Assembly: GCF_003364115.1 (NCBI RefSeq)
Contig: NZ_NXLL01000003.1
Coordinates: 1-64,000 of the forward strand
Direction: 5' to 3'
From: Helicobacter sp. MIT 00-7814
GTDB lineage: Bacteria; Campylobacterota; Campylobacteria; Campylobacterales; Helicobacteraceae
Length of the DNA stretch: 64,000 nt
Under the pieces are notes generated by a model. It ran no database searches. It saw only the letters and a program-made list of their open reading frames with translations, and was not told where the DNA came from. Below, piece by piece: positions 54,331 to 62,567 of this stretch (position 1 is the first letter of the stretch; every line of letters starts with the position of its first letter). Made by a program: the position numbers and the translations under genes.

Positions 54331-55254
54331 ATGCTAGTAAGTGGCAGTGAAATTTTGCTAAAAGCCCACAAAGAGGGCTATGGCGTGGGCGCGTTTAACT
54401 TTGTAAATTTTGAAATGCTAAACGCTATCTTTAACGCCGCGCTTGAGGCAAACTCGCCCATCATCGTGCAAGCAAGTGAGGGCGCGATAAAATACATGGG
54501 AATTGATATGGCAGTAGGGCTCGTGCAAATCCTAAGCAAGCGCTACCCACAAATCCCAGTCGCGCTCAACCTCGATCATGGCACTAGCTTTGAATCTTGC
54601 AAAAAAGCGATTGACGCGGGCTTTACTTCGGTGATGATTGACGCTTCACACCACCCATTTGAAGAAAATGTCGCAATGACTAAAGAAGTCGTGCAATACG
54701 CGCATTCTAAAGGTGTGAGCGTAGAAGCAGAGCTTGGGCGTCTCATGGGGATAGAGGATAATATTTCAGTCGATGAAAAAGACGCCGTGCTAGTCAATCC
54801 AGACGAGGCAGAAGAGTTTGTCAAAGAGACAAAGGTTGATTATCTAGCACCCGCTATCGGCACAAGTCATGGGGCGTTTAAATTTAAAGGAGAGCCAAAG
54901 CTTGATTTTGCACGTTTGCAAGAAGTCAAACGCCGCACCAACATTCCGCTAGTTTTACATGGCGCAAGTGCAATACCGCAATATGTGCGCGAGGCATTTC
55001 TAGCCACTGGTGGCGATCTCAAAGGTAGCAAGGGCGTGCCTTTTGAATTCCTCCAAGAAGCAGTCAAAGGTGGGATAAATAAAGTAAATATCGACACGGA
55101 TTTGCGTATCGCTTTCATGGCGGAAGTGCGCCGCGTGGCAAACGAAGATCCCACACAATTTGACTTGCGCAAATTTTTCACGCCCGGAATGCAGGCAATG
55201 CAAAAAGTCATCGTCGAGCGTATGCAAGTGCTAGGCTCTGCGGGCAAAGCTTAG
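54331..55254 (+). CDS. fbaA: Class II fructose-bisphosphate aldolase
   Basis: Zinc-dependent aldol cleavage or synthesis of fructose 1,6-bisphosphate in glycolysis and gluconeogenesis. NLDHGTSFESC carries the catalytic Asp and first zinc His; MIDASHHPFEENV, VEAELGRLMG and GTSHGAFKF supply further ligands and phosphate contacts; LVLHGASAIP and NKVNIDTDLR close the site. Length 307. AAGGAGG lies 5 nt before the ATG. Confidence 0.97.
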   Translation: MLVSGSEILLKAHKEGYGVGAFNFVNFEMLNAIFNAALEANSPIIVQASEGAIKYMGIDMAVGLVQILSKRYPQIPVALNLDHGTSFESCKKAIDAGFTSVMIDASHHPFEENVAMTKEVVQYAHSKGVSVEAELGRLMGIEDNISVDEKDAVLVNPDEAEEFVKETKVDYLAPAIGTSHGAFKFKGEPKLDFARLQEVKRRTNIPLVLHGASAIPQYVREAFLATGGDLKGSKGVPFEFLQEAVKGGINKVNIDTDLRIAFMAEVRRVANEDPTQFDLRKFFTPGMQAMQKVIVERMQVLGSAGKA

Positions 55255-55284
55255 TAATTTCAAAAAACACAAAATCAAATTTAA

Positions 55285-55318
55285 AGAGAATCTAAGAGAT
55301 TAGCCCTTTAGATTCTCT
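55285..55318. terminator. Inverted AGAATCTA/TAGATTCT hairpin between fbaA and the peroxidase gene
   Basis: AGAGAATCTAA (55285-55295) pairs perfectly with TTAGATTCTCT (55308-55318), an 11-bp stem with a 12-nt loop in the convergent gap. The arms contain the overrepresented AGAATCT motif. No clear U-tract follows. Confidence 0.6.
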
Positions 55319-55417
55319 GCAACTCCTACTAACTTTTCACTTCATTTTTTCTAATTTCAAGCACCCTTTTCATTGCTTCATTGCACACGCTTATTTTTTA
55401 AGCACTTTAAAATCTTT

Positions 55418-56623
55418 TCAAAGCGTTTTTAGAAATGCCTCAAGCGCATCGATTTCCTCTCGCGTAAGGTTAAGCTCTTTTAGCAAAGGTGAAGTTTGCG
55501 GGAACAATGGATCATTTTTTTGAAAATCCATAGGCTCTGGGCGAAACATTCCGAAATTATACGCATTGAGCACACCGCGCAAAGTCGGAAACAATCCATT
55601 ATGAAAATATGGCGCAGTTTTGCGCACCTCGCGCAAAGTCGGCGTTTTAAACGCACCCATATCGCTAGGATTTTTACTCACATTATAGCGCCCAAAATCC
55701 TCGTATTTCTCGCGCCCATAGTAAGTTAGCCCAAGATTGTGGTATTTATGATCGCTAAACTCCACACCATTGTGGCAATTCATACAGCGCCCCTTTGTGC
55801 GGAAAATATGCAGTCCTAGCACCTCATCATCTCGCAACATTCTAGAATCCCCGCGCATAAATCTATCAAAACGCGAATTTTTGGGCATTAATGAGCGCTC
55901 ATAAGTGGCAAGCGCTTGCGCTAAATGCTTAGGCGTGATAGAATCCTGCGCGCTAGATCCTCCAAATGCCTCTCTAAAGGCTTTTTCATATTCTTTGCTC
56001 GCCTTTAGCTTTGCGATGACATTTTGCATGGAATCTGCCATTTCTATGGGATTTTCAATCGGCATAAGGCTTTGAGATTCTAAATCCTGCGCGCGTCCGT
56101 CCCAAAATTTCTCTTTCCCAAAAGCGCTCATCACCACACTTGGCGCGTTGCGATTGCCCAAAGCGCGATTATGCCCAAAGGATACACTGCGTGCATTGCT
56201 AAAGCCAAGCTCGCTATCATGGCAGGTAGCGCACGCGATTTGCTCAGAAAGCGAAAGAATCGGATCGTAAAAAAGCTTCTCGCCAAGCTCGGCTTTTGCG
56301 CGCGTGTAGGGGTTAGATTCCGGATATGGTGGGGTATCTGGCAAAGCGCCAATCTCACGATACTCCACGCCATCATCTACCCACGCGCGCTCCCAAAACT
56401 GCGGCTCTTTGAGATACATTGCACGCAAAGCATTGATATACTCTTTCTTATCCTTGTTTTGGGTATCTTGCATTTCTTTAGAATCTCGCGTATCCAAATC
56501 CGCCAAAAACTCCCTAATCTCATCACTTGCTTGAGTGGGCGCATAGTGCTTCACCCCCTGCCCTAGCACCAAAAGCCCGACAATCACCACAGTGCCACAT
56601 ATCCAAGCAGCTACATACTTCAC
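55418..56623 (-). CDS. Di-haem cytochrome c peroxidase family protein
   Basis: A membrane-anchored periplasmic protein with two c-haem sites: C131-ATC-H135 (CATCHD) and C280-MNC-H284 (CMNCHN). NAPSVVMSAFGKEKFWDGRAQDLE, MADSMQNVIAKL and GAFKTPTLREVRKTAPYFHNG are peroxidase/MauG family motifs. One N-terminal helix anchors it. An extra segment of about 90 residues separates the anchor from the first haem compared with short CCPs. It is 33 bp downstream of the TonB receptor gene, suggesting co-expression; function may be peroxide removal or a MauG-like modification. Confidence 0.9.
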   Translation of the reverse strand: MKYVAAWICGTVVIVGLLVLGQGVKHYAPTQASDEIREFLADLDTRDSKEMQDTQNKDKKEYINALRAMYLKEPQFWERAWVDDGVEYREIGALPDTPPYPESNPYTRAKAELGEKLFYDPILSLSEQIACATCHDSELGFSNARSVSFGHNRALGNRNAPSVVMSAFGKEKFWDGRAQDLESQSLMPIENPIEMADSMQNVIAKLKASKEYEKAFREAFGGSSAQDSITPKHLAQALATYERSLMPKNSRFDRFMRGDSRMLRDDEVLGLHIFRTKGRCMNCHNGVEFSDHKYHNLGLTYYGREKYEDFGRYNVSKNPSDMGAFKTPTLREVRKTAPYFHNGLFPTLRGVLNAYNFGMFRPEPMDFQKNDPLFPQTSPLLKELNLTREEIDALEAFLKTL

Positions 56624-56656
56624 GAACTCCCTCCCTTGCTTACTTGCCTAAGATTC

Positions 56657-59410
56657 TTAGTATTTATAGCCCACTTCTACCCAAAACTGCCTTCCCACTT
56701 CATACACAGGCACGGCAGAGAAGTTAGCACTACCAATCGTGCTAGTAAGGTTATAAACAGCCATATTCCTATTATCTAGCACATTGAAAATATCAAGATT
56801 CACAAACAGCGTATTTTGTCCCGCGATATTAATATCAAACCCAAAGCGCATATCCCAAGTAAAAGCACCTCGCACATTAAATGGCTTAAAAGTATCAACA
56901 GGCTCAAGCACGCCATCGCCATTTGTATCAAACTGGTCTCTATTAGCCTCCGAGGTGCTAGCCATCACCACATAACTGCTTCTATATCTAAAAAAGTTAT
57001 TCCATAATAACCTAACTTTCCCAAAATCAATATTATGCGTCGTTGTCAGCCTAAAAGTATAAGGGCGCACATAGTTATCAGCCGGTCTATCAGCATATCG
57101 TATCAGCTGCCCGTCATAGCTTATCCATTGATTTGCCAGCTGTGCGCTAGTTAAATTATCCGCGTAATCCGCGTAGTTTCGCTTGACATTTGTCCAGTCA
57201 AAAGCAAATAACACATAATTTTTAACACGCCAAAACTCTAGCGCCTCATTTTGTTGCAAACTAAGCGTGATAATATCGCTATCGCTTCTGCCTTCGTTTA
57301 TGTAGGCAAATCTCAAGTCAGAAGTCAAACCGGGGCTATTAGACCGGCAATTTAAAGCGCTTAGATTCCCATTTGGATCAAAGCACCCACGCCTAATTTC
57401 ATCTCTGCCAAATCTATGTATATATTTTGCGCCTAAGTTAAACATATAGATTCTCTGCACCACGCCAGCCATAAGCTCATCGCTGTAGGGAACGCGCAGT
57501 TTGCTGAAGTTTGTGTCATTTTTATATTGCACTGCATCGGTTTCCAATGGAGTAGTTGGATCAAATCTACTAAGTTCATATTCTAGCGCACTGCGCCCAT
57601 CCATTAGTGCATAAGTAAAAAGATTTCTCCCATAGTATCTATTCGCACCAAAGCTAAGCTGTGTCGCAAAATTTCTACCGCTTTCCCATTCCGACCATGG
57701 CGCGATATAGTTTAGGCTAAATCTCGGTGCAATGGGCGCTTTCCCCATATAAGTATCATAATCTAGCCTAAGCCCCAGCCTCATATTAATATCACCTGCC
57801 CTCCCCATGCTAAACTTCATAGAATCTTCCACAAACAAAGCTGCGGTGGCATTATCCACATTGATTTTTCCAGCTTTATAAAGCGTGCCTCTATATATAT
57901 ATTGTCCGTTGTTATCAGCCCAGCTTGCAGGCAAGCCATTCGTATAAACCGGCGCATTCGAGCACCATTCCGTATCCGTGCATATTTCCCCTTGTGCCAT
58001 AGGACGCGTGAAGGCAGAACCGCTAAAAATCGTATCCTCATAACGCCTATAATACGCATTTACATAGCCAACCTCTGCACCTGCATTAAATTTATTTTCC
58101 CAAAAACTAAAAAGCGTCAAAGGCTCAAAATCCTGTATGGCTTTCAGCGTGAAATTAATCTGCCTTGTATCCACATTCCCATAGCCACCCTCGCCATTAC
58201 TGCCGTTAGGATTCCAGTTTTTATCTGCACTATAGCGCCAGCCTTTCATATGTTGCGCCGAGCCACTTCTTGAATTTTCCAAAAAGTTAAAATTCGCATT
58301 CACACTTAGCAAGCCCAGCCTATTTTCCCACATAGTTTTTAGCCCCGCTTGATGCCCGCCACTTTGCAGGTTAAAATCTGAATCCTTAGTATTTACGATG
58401 AAATATTGATTATAAGAAGGCACATAGGCGTAACTCGCCTCCACTCTTAGCGATTCCCCAAAGTCATAATAACCTTTGAGGAAAAAATTATAACTCTGCC
58501 TCTTTTGCGTTTTCCTCGAGCTATCAAGGGTAGAATCTATCTGCGTTCCTGTATAAGCATTCAGCGGGATAAAGCTCTGTGTCGTCGTAAAGCTCGCAAT
58601 AACACCACTTCTATCATTTATCTTAGATTCAAAACTTGAGCGCAGAATATGCTTTATGAAGTTTGGCTGGCTTCCCGCGCTTGTAGAATTTAGGAAGTTT
58701 TCATAAGATTGAGCATTTGGCGCATAAATATGATAATTTGTCATAGAAAACGCGCCGGGTGCGGCGTTCCCTTGTGTGACTTGATAGCTTATTTTTGCGC
58801 CAAATTTTTTGGTCGCACGCCTTGTGTTTGCCTCAACAACACCACCGGTAAATCCACCATACGCCGCGCCTATGTTAGAATCCTGCACTTTGATAGATTC
58901 CAAAAGGCTTGTATCAATACTAAGCCCTTGGCTTCTTCCGGGAAGCGCAGTAATATCCACGGGATTTGAGCCATTTGAGCCGGCTGGATCTAAGTCATTG
59001 TTCATATTAAATCCATCTAGCTGGAAGTTATTTTGATAAAACAGCCCACCACTAATGCTGATATTTGCCGGATCGATTTCGCCGGGTGTCGTGGAGCGCA
59101 TTTGCGCGTTATCATACTGCACATTTGGTAAAATCCGCAAAATGCTCGTAATGTCGCCATTCCCGCTGGGGTTAGAATCTAGCATCTTGCGATTGAGACT
59201 TTCCCCACTTTGGAACTTTTCCAAATCCGCATTCACGCTACTAACCGCTGTAATTTTATTCAAGCGCACCTTTTCTTTTGGCGTCGCAGATTCTGTGCTA
59301 TTAGGAGAATCTGCCCCAAGCACTTGCGTCTGCTCGGCTAGCGCTATTTGCGCCAAAGACAGCGCACACAACCCTATCAATTTAAAATGTTTTATTACTG
59401 AAATCATCAT
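56657..59410 (-). CDS. TonB-dependent outer-membrane receptor
   Basis: A 917-residue receptor. The signal sequence ends IALA; the plug domain runs over about residues 50-190 with GGLFYQNNFQLDGFNMNND and SIKVQDSNIGAAYGGFTGG; the remainder is a barrel ending VEVGYKY (terminal Tyr). No obvious TonB box. DTNGDGVLEPVD near residue 842-853 is a perfect EF-hand-like calcium loop in an outer loop or strand turn. A 14-T tract and a possible operator-promoter lie upstream. Substrate unknown; iron complexes are the default guess. Plug layout is somewhat like the Oar-type receptors. Confidence 0.9.
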   Translation of the reverse strand: MMISVIKHFKLIGLCALSLAQIALAEQTQVLGADSPNSTESATPKEKVRLNKITAVSSVNADLEKFQSGESLNRKMLDSNPSGNGDITSILRILPNVQYDNAQMRSTTPGEIDPANISISGGLFYQNNFQLDGFNMNNDLDPAGSNGSNPVDITALPGRSQGLSIDTSLLESIKVQDSNIGAAYGGFTGGVVEANTRRATKKFGAKISYQVTQGNAAPGAFSMTNYHIYAPNAQSYENFLNSTSAGSQPNFIKHILRSSFESKINDRSGVIASFTTTQSFIPLNAYTGTQIDSTLDSSRKTQKRQSYNFFLKGYYDFGESLRVEASYAYVPSYNQYFIVNTKDSDFNLQSGGHQAGLKTMWENRLGLLSVNANFNFLENSRSGSAQHMKGWRYSADKNWNPNGSNGEGGYGNVDTRQINFTLKAIQDFEPLTLFSFWENKFNAGAEVGYVNAYYRRYEDTIFSGSAFTRPMAQGEICTDTEWCSNAPVYTNGLPASWADNNGQYIYRGTLYKAGKINVDNATAALFVEDSMKFSMGRAGDINMRLGLRLDYDTYMGKAPIAPRFSLNYIAPWSEWESGRNFATQLSFGANRYYGRNLFTYALMDGRSALEYELSRFDPTTPLETDAVQYKNDTNFSKLRVPYSDELMAGVVQRIYMFNLGAKYIHRFGRDEIRRGCFDPNGNLSALNCRSNSPGLTSDLRFAYINEGRSDSDIITLSLQQNEALEFWRVKNYVLFAFDWTNVKRNYADYADNLTSAQLANQWISYDGQLIRYADRPADNYVRPYTFRLTTTHNIDFGKVRLLWNNFFRYRSSYVVMASTSEANRDQFDTNGDGVLEPVDTFKPFNVRGAFTWDMRFGFDINIAGQNTLFVNLDIFNVLDNRNMAVYNLTSTIGSANFSAVPVYEVGRQFWVEVGYKY

Positions 59411-59462
59411 GCTACCTCTTTTTTAAAATTGCAAAATTTCTTTTGCAACCCGCACTTTACAT

Positions 59463-59476
59463 AAAAAAAAAAAAAA
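59463..59476. repeat. 14-bp poly-A/T tract upstream of the TonB receptor gene
   Basis: Fourteen A on the + strand (T on the receptor's strand), 53-66 bp before the ATG and about 90 bp downstream of the -10 box. Slippage here would change leader length, or promoter spacing if a second promoter exists nearby. Confidence 0.85.
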
Positions 59477-59554
59477 ACGAAGCTTAATTTTTCACTTTTT
59501 TCTCAAAATTTTTTGAAAATTAGATAAAAAGTAACATTTTTTAGAAGCATTCTC

Positions 59555-59571
59555 ATAATTGGAAAATTATA
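59555..59571 (-). promoter_or_regulatory. TATAAT -10 overlapped by inverted repeat (candidate operator)
   Basis: ATAATT-GGAA-AATTAT (59555-59570) overlaps a minus-strand TATAAT (59571-59566), upstream of the TonB receptor. AT-rich palindromes of this kind resemble Fur boxes, which suits a receptor gene, but the match is short. Confidence 0.45.
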
Positions 59572-59668
59572 GTGACAATGAAGTAAAAATCTTACTTTCT
59601 CGCGTTGTTTGAGGTTTAAGATTCTGCAATTTTGCGCTTGAAATTTAGACTTTAAAAAAATTTTAGGC

Positions 59669-59674
59669 TATAAT
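59669..59674 (+). promoter_or_regulatory. -10 box for the 139-residue membrane protein gene
   Basis: Consensus TATAAT, 32 bp before ATG 59706. It shows that the upstream ATG at 59673 is not the start. Confidence 0.5.
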
Positions 59675-59705
59675 GAAAGCTTTGAAAATCTCCAAAGGTG
59701 TAGCA

Positions 59706-60125
59706 ATGGAAAATCTCTCGCCACAGGCATTTTTTATATTAGTGAGTTTTTTTTCTACGATTTTGATTATGCTCATTGTGTTGCTTTATTTTTTCGGTCC
59801 TTCGCCCAAAAAGCACACGCAAACCGCAATGGAGGAAAAGAGCACAACGCATACGATTGATTCTATCATGGCGATTTTGGATAATCAAAAAAGCACGCCG
59901 CAGCAATTGCAAAAGGCTGTCAATATGTTTTTTGATGAGTATGATTCTATGGATTTGAGCGATTATAAGAAAAAGGCTTTTCTTTTCGCGCTGGTGGTGC
60001 ATAAAAATGTCTCTACAGAGTTGATTTTGCAGGTTGATGAGGATTTGAAAAAGCTCAATCCCGACTTAGAGCGAGACTTGGCTAAAACGCTCAATCGCGC
60101 GCTTGATGCAAGGGGGGGGGTATAG
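59706..60125 (+). CDS. Membrane-anchored protein with poly-G at its 3' end
   Basis: About 139 residues. One N-terminal helix (FFILVSFFSTILIMLIVLLYFF) followed by a soluble helical domain (IMAILDNQKSTPQQLQKAVNMFFDEYDSMDL region). No recognised family. The 3' end crosses nine G (60112-60120) and stops after ARGGV. With 10 or 7 G it would end about 11 codons later; with 8 G it would gain about 35 more residues. So only the C-terminus would vary. ATG 59706 is chosen because 59673 overlaps the -10 box. Confidence 0.75.
   Translation: MENLSPQAFFILVSFFSTILIMLIVLLYFFGPSPKKHTQTAMEEKSTTHTIDSIMAILDNQKSTPQQLQKAVNMFFDEYDSMDLSDYKKKAFLFALVVHKNVSTELILQVDEDLKKLNPDLERDLAKTLNRALDARGGV
60112..60120. repeat. Poly-G tract (9 bp) at gene 3' end
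   Basis: Nine G, the third such tract in this window. It ends within two codons of the stop of the 139-residue protein, so length change alters the C-terminus rather than switching the gene off. Confidence 0.85.
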
Positions 60126-60183
60126 TTATAAATTTTTCAGAGATTCACAAGTTTCTTTAAGCTTCATCAGCAAAATTTGGTTC

Positions 60184-60495
60184 TTATATCTTTTTATTAA
60201 TTTTATTTTCAAAATCTCTTCGTAAGCGCTCTTCTTGCTCGCGTGCGGTTTGTTTAGCGCGCTTTTTCTCTTCTAAGCGCTCTTTTTCTATCATCAGCTT
60301 GCGTTCCCTGCTCTCGCGGATTTTCTGCATATATTGTTCGCGCCTTTGGGGATCTTGGTATTGGATTGGCTTCATAAACATCACGCCCAGCACAATCATA
60401 AAAAACACAAGCGCCATCGATGGATCGCTCCCGCCAAAGTGAAACCACAGCGCGCCCACAAGTGCCGCAGTGAAAAATTTCAAAAACAATTTCAT
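60184..60495 (-). CDS. Small membrane protein with charged coiled-coil tail
   Basis: Two N-terminal hydrophobic helices (FLKFFTAALVGALWFHFGG and ALVFFMIVLGVMFM) are followed by a 60-residue Lys/Arg/Glu-rich coiled coil. Length 103. Function unknown. AGGAG lies well before the ATG. Confidence 0.7.
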   Translation of the reverse strand: MKLFLKFFTAALVGALWFHFGGSDPSMALVFFMIVLGVMFMKPIQYQDPQRREQYMQKIRESRERKLMIEKERLEEKKRAKQTAREQEERLRRDFENKINKKI

Positions 60496-60525
60496 TGTAA
60501 GCTTGCTCCTTTAGGGCTTTGATTT

Positions 60526-62082
60526 TTAAGAATCTAACGCGCGCAAATATAGCTCAAGGTGGCTAATGATAGGAATCTTGGCATAATCTTGCGGCAGGCT
60601 TTTTTGCGCATTTTTCAAGCCATTAAGCCAGCTAAGCGACGAAGTGGCAATGTAATCAATGCCGAGATTTTCTAAGTCAAGCAATTGCTTGCTAAAGCAT
60701 TTTTGCGCTAAGTTTTTATCCTGCATGGTGGCGAAATTTGCTGGCGCTGGCATATTTGCACGCTTTGTAAATGAAAAAGAAGTAGCAGGATTAGCGCTTA
60801 AAAATGCGCCTTTTTGGGCATTTAGATTCAAAGTGGAATTTTCAAGCAAAGAATCTAAAAGCGCGATTTGATTTTCCTGCATTTTAGGCGCGTGAAACTC
60901 CACGCCTTGCTTTTCAAGTAATGCAAAAAGAGAATTGTCAGATTCTCGCAATTCCCTTTGCACGCTTAGCGCCCACAAATACGCGTCCTCCTCGATAAAC
61001 ACAAGCAGTGCATTGTACTTTTGGGCAAGCGCAAGATTATATGCCATATCAAAAAATGCACGCTCTAAATCCCGCAAATTCTGCCTAGCACCTTTATAAG
61101 CGCGCAGTTTTGGGGGGTTAGCAAGAAGCTTGAAGCCTTTTAAAAGTAATTGCGCATTTTTTTGCAATGTTTTAAATTGAGGCGTTTGAAGCCCGCGCGC
61201 ATACGCGCTAAAAAGCAATATTTGAGAATCCGCACTATACGCGCTTGCAGGATTTGTGCCTAGCGTATCATTTAGCAAGCGTGATTCATTAAGTGGCAGA
61301 TGAAGGGTTTTTTTAAAAAAACAGCATTTTAAAAAACAACACTTTTTGGCTTTAAAATACTGCGCCATAAGGCTAAAAATCGCCTCACTAATGGGCGCAT
61401 TATCTGCAGTTTTGGCAAAGTTTAGCAAGCCATTTTTATGCGTGGCGATATACTCTATCAGCGCGTGGCTTTGCGCCTTATAGAGCTTGCACAAATGCCA
61501 CACATAGTAGAAAAATCCATCGCCCAAATATTCATCACATTTCTCATTTTCGATATTTTCCTGTGCGCTGGTAAAATTATATTTCAAAAATGGCAAAAGC
61601 GCTTGTGTGGCGTGCTTTTCCTCTATAAATGAAAACTTTTGAAAAAATTCTTTATACTTAGGAAGCAACGCATCATAATTAAGCGAAAAGTCTTTCAGCG
61701 CGTATTTTATGCTTAATGGCTCGCACACTAATTCCCTGCCAAATTCCGCCACAACGCTAGAAAGCGCGCAATCTTTAAAAAACGCCTTGCCATTAATGCG
61801 AAAAGCTGGGATTTGAGAATCTATACCTAGAAAATCGCTAGCTGGAAAATCACCATCTAAACAAGCGCCTTTTTGCGTAAGATTCTCCTGCGCACTTGTA
61901 AATATGGGCGCAAAGTTTTGCTCCAAAGCAAAGTCCGCGCCATGCGCTTGATTTGCTTGAAAAAATTTCAGCAAATCACTAAGGCAAAAAAGCGAAGATT
62001 GCGCAACTTCTAGCTTTTGATAATATGGCAAATAGTCCCTGCCCGCTTCAAAGCGAAAAAGCTCAACATAAATTTTATTCAT
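60526..62082 (-). CDS. DUF5644/HdrB-like conserved protein
   Basis: A 518-residue protein beginning MNKIYVELFRFEAGRDYLPY, like the DUF5644 ferredoxin-type N-terminus of Campylobacterota proteins that end in a heterodisulfide-reductase-B-like (HdrB) domain. The C-terminal half has LLVFIEEDAYLWA and LGIDYIATSSLSWLNG, which fits HdrB, but the cysteine-rich CCG motifs are not seen, so a [4Fe-4S] site may be lost. Around 61305-61345 homopolymers of T7 and A7 encode a Cys/Lys/Phe-rich stretch. Its start overlaps the next gene's end by 8 bp. Function unknown. Confidence 0.7.
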   Translation of the reverse strand: MNKIYVELFRFEAGRDYLPYYQKLEVAQSSLFCLSDLLKFFQANQAHGADFALEQNFAPIFTSAQENLTQKGACLDGDFPASDFLGIDSQIPAFRINGKAFFKDCALSSVVAEFGRELVCEPLSIKYALKDFSLNYDALLPKYKEFFQKFSFIEEKHATQALLPFLKYNFTSAQENIENEKCDEYLGDGFFYYVWHLCKLYKAQSHALIEYIATHKNGLLNFAKTADNAPISEAIFSLMAQYFKAKKCCFLKCCFFKKTLHLPLNESRLLNDTLGTNPASAYSADSQILLFSAYARGLQTPQFKTLQKNAQLLLKGFKLLANPPKLRAYKGARQNLRDLERAFFDMAYNLALAQKYNALLVFIEEDAYLWALSVQRELRESDNSLFALLEKQGVEFHAPKMQENQIALLDSLLENSTLNLNAQKGAFLSANPATSFSFTKRANMPAPANFATMQDKNLAQKCFSKQLLDLENLGIDYIATSSLSWLNGLKNAQKSLPQDYAKIPIISHLELYLRALDS

Positions 62083-62557
62083 CGCTATCCTTTAAAAGGT
62101 GGAAATTTGCTGGGTTTGATGCAAGCGCTAAAAAAGAATGCTCCAAGCCCTCCTCTATCTCCTCCTCGCTGGTTTCTAGCTTGTTGTAAAGCTTAGAATT
62201 GCCCACATTGACAAAAAGCGAGACTTCTTGCAAAAGCTGTGGATCTTGCAAGAGAATCTGCACAACTCCTTCATACTCAATGCTTACTACACTGCCAAAA
62301 TTTTGCGAGCCAAAGCCCGCCTCAAAGCTAATGCAATGCGTCTCAAACTCGATGCTCTCAAAAGTGTAGCCCGCAAGCACAAAAAGGCTAAGCTCATCAA
62401 TATCTTTTGCAATATCTTCTGGCAAACTCGGATCAAAATGCGTCTTTGAAATATCGCACAAAATACTAAAAGAAATACCCTCCTGCACCAAAAGCGCGAG
62501 AATCTCCTTTGCGTGCTTTATGAGAAGTTTTTGAAGTTGTGGATTTTTTAACACCAT
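62075..62557 (-). CDS. Conserved acidic protein of unknown function
   Basis: A 160-residue cytosolic protein with no signal peptide; helical N-terminus (LQKLLIKHAKEILALLVQEG) and strand-rich centre (VVSIEYEGVVQILLQDP), acidic C-terminus with EEEIEEGLEHSFLAL. No family recognised. Overlap with the HdrB-like gene suggests the two products function together. It is 10 bp downstream of pepF. Confidence 0.7.
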   Translation of the reverse strand: MVLKNPQLQKLLIKHAKEILALLVQEGISFSILCDISKTHFDPSLPEDIAKDIDELSLFVLAGYTFESIEFETHCISFEAGFGSQNFGSVVSIEYEGVVQILLQDPQLLQEVSLFVNVGNSKLYNKLETSEEEIEEGLEHSFLALASNPANFHLLKDSDE

Positions 62558-62567
62558 TTACGCACCT

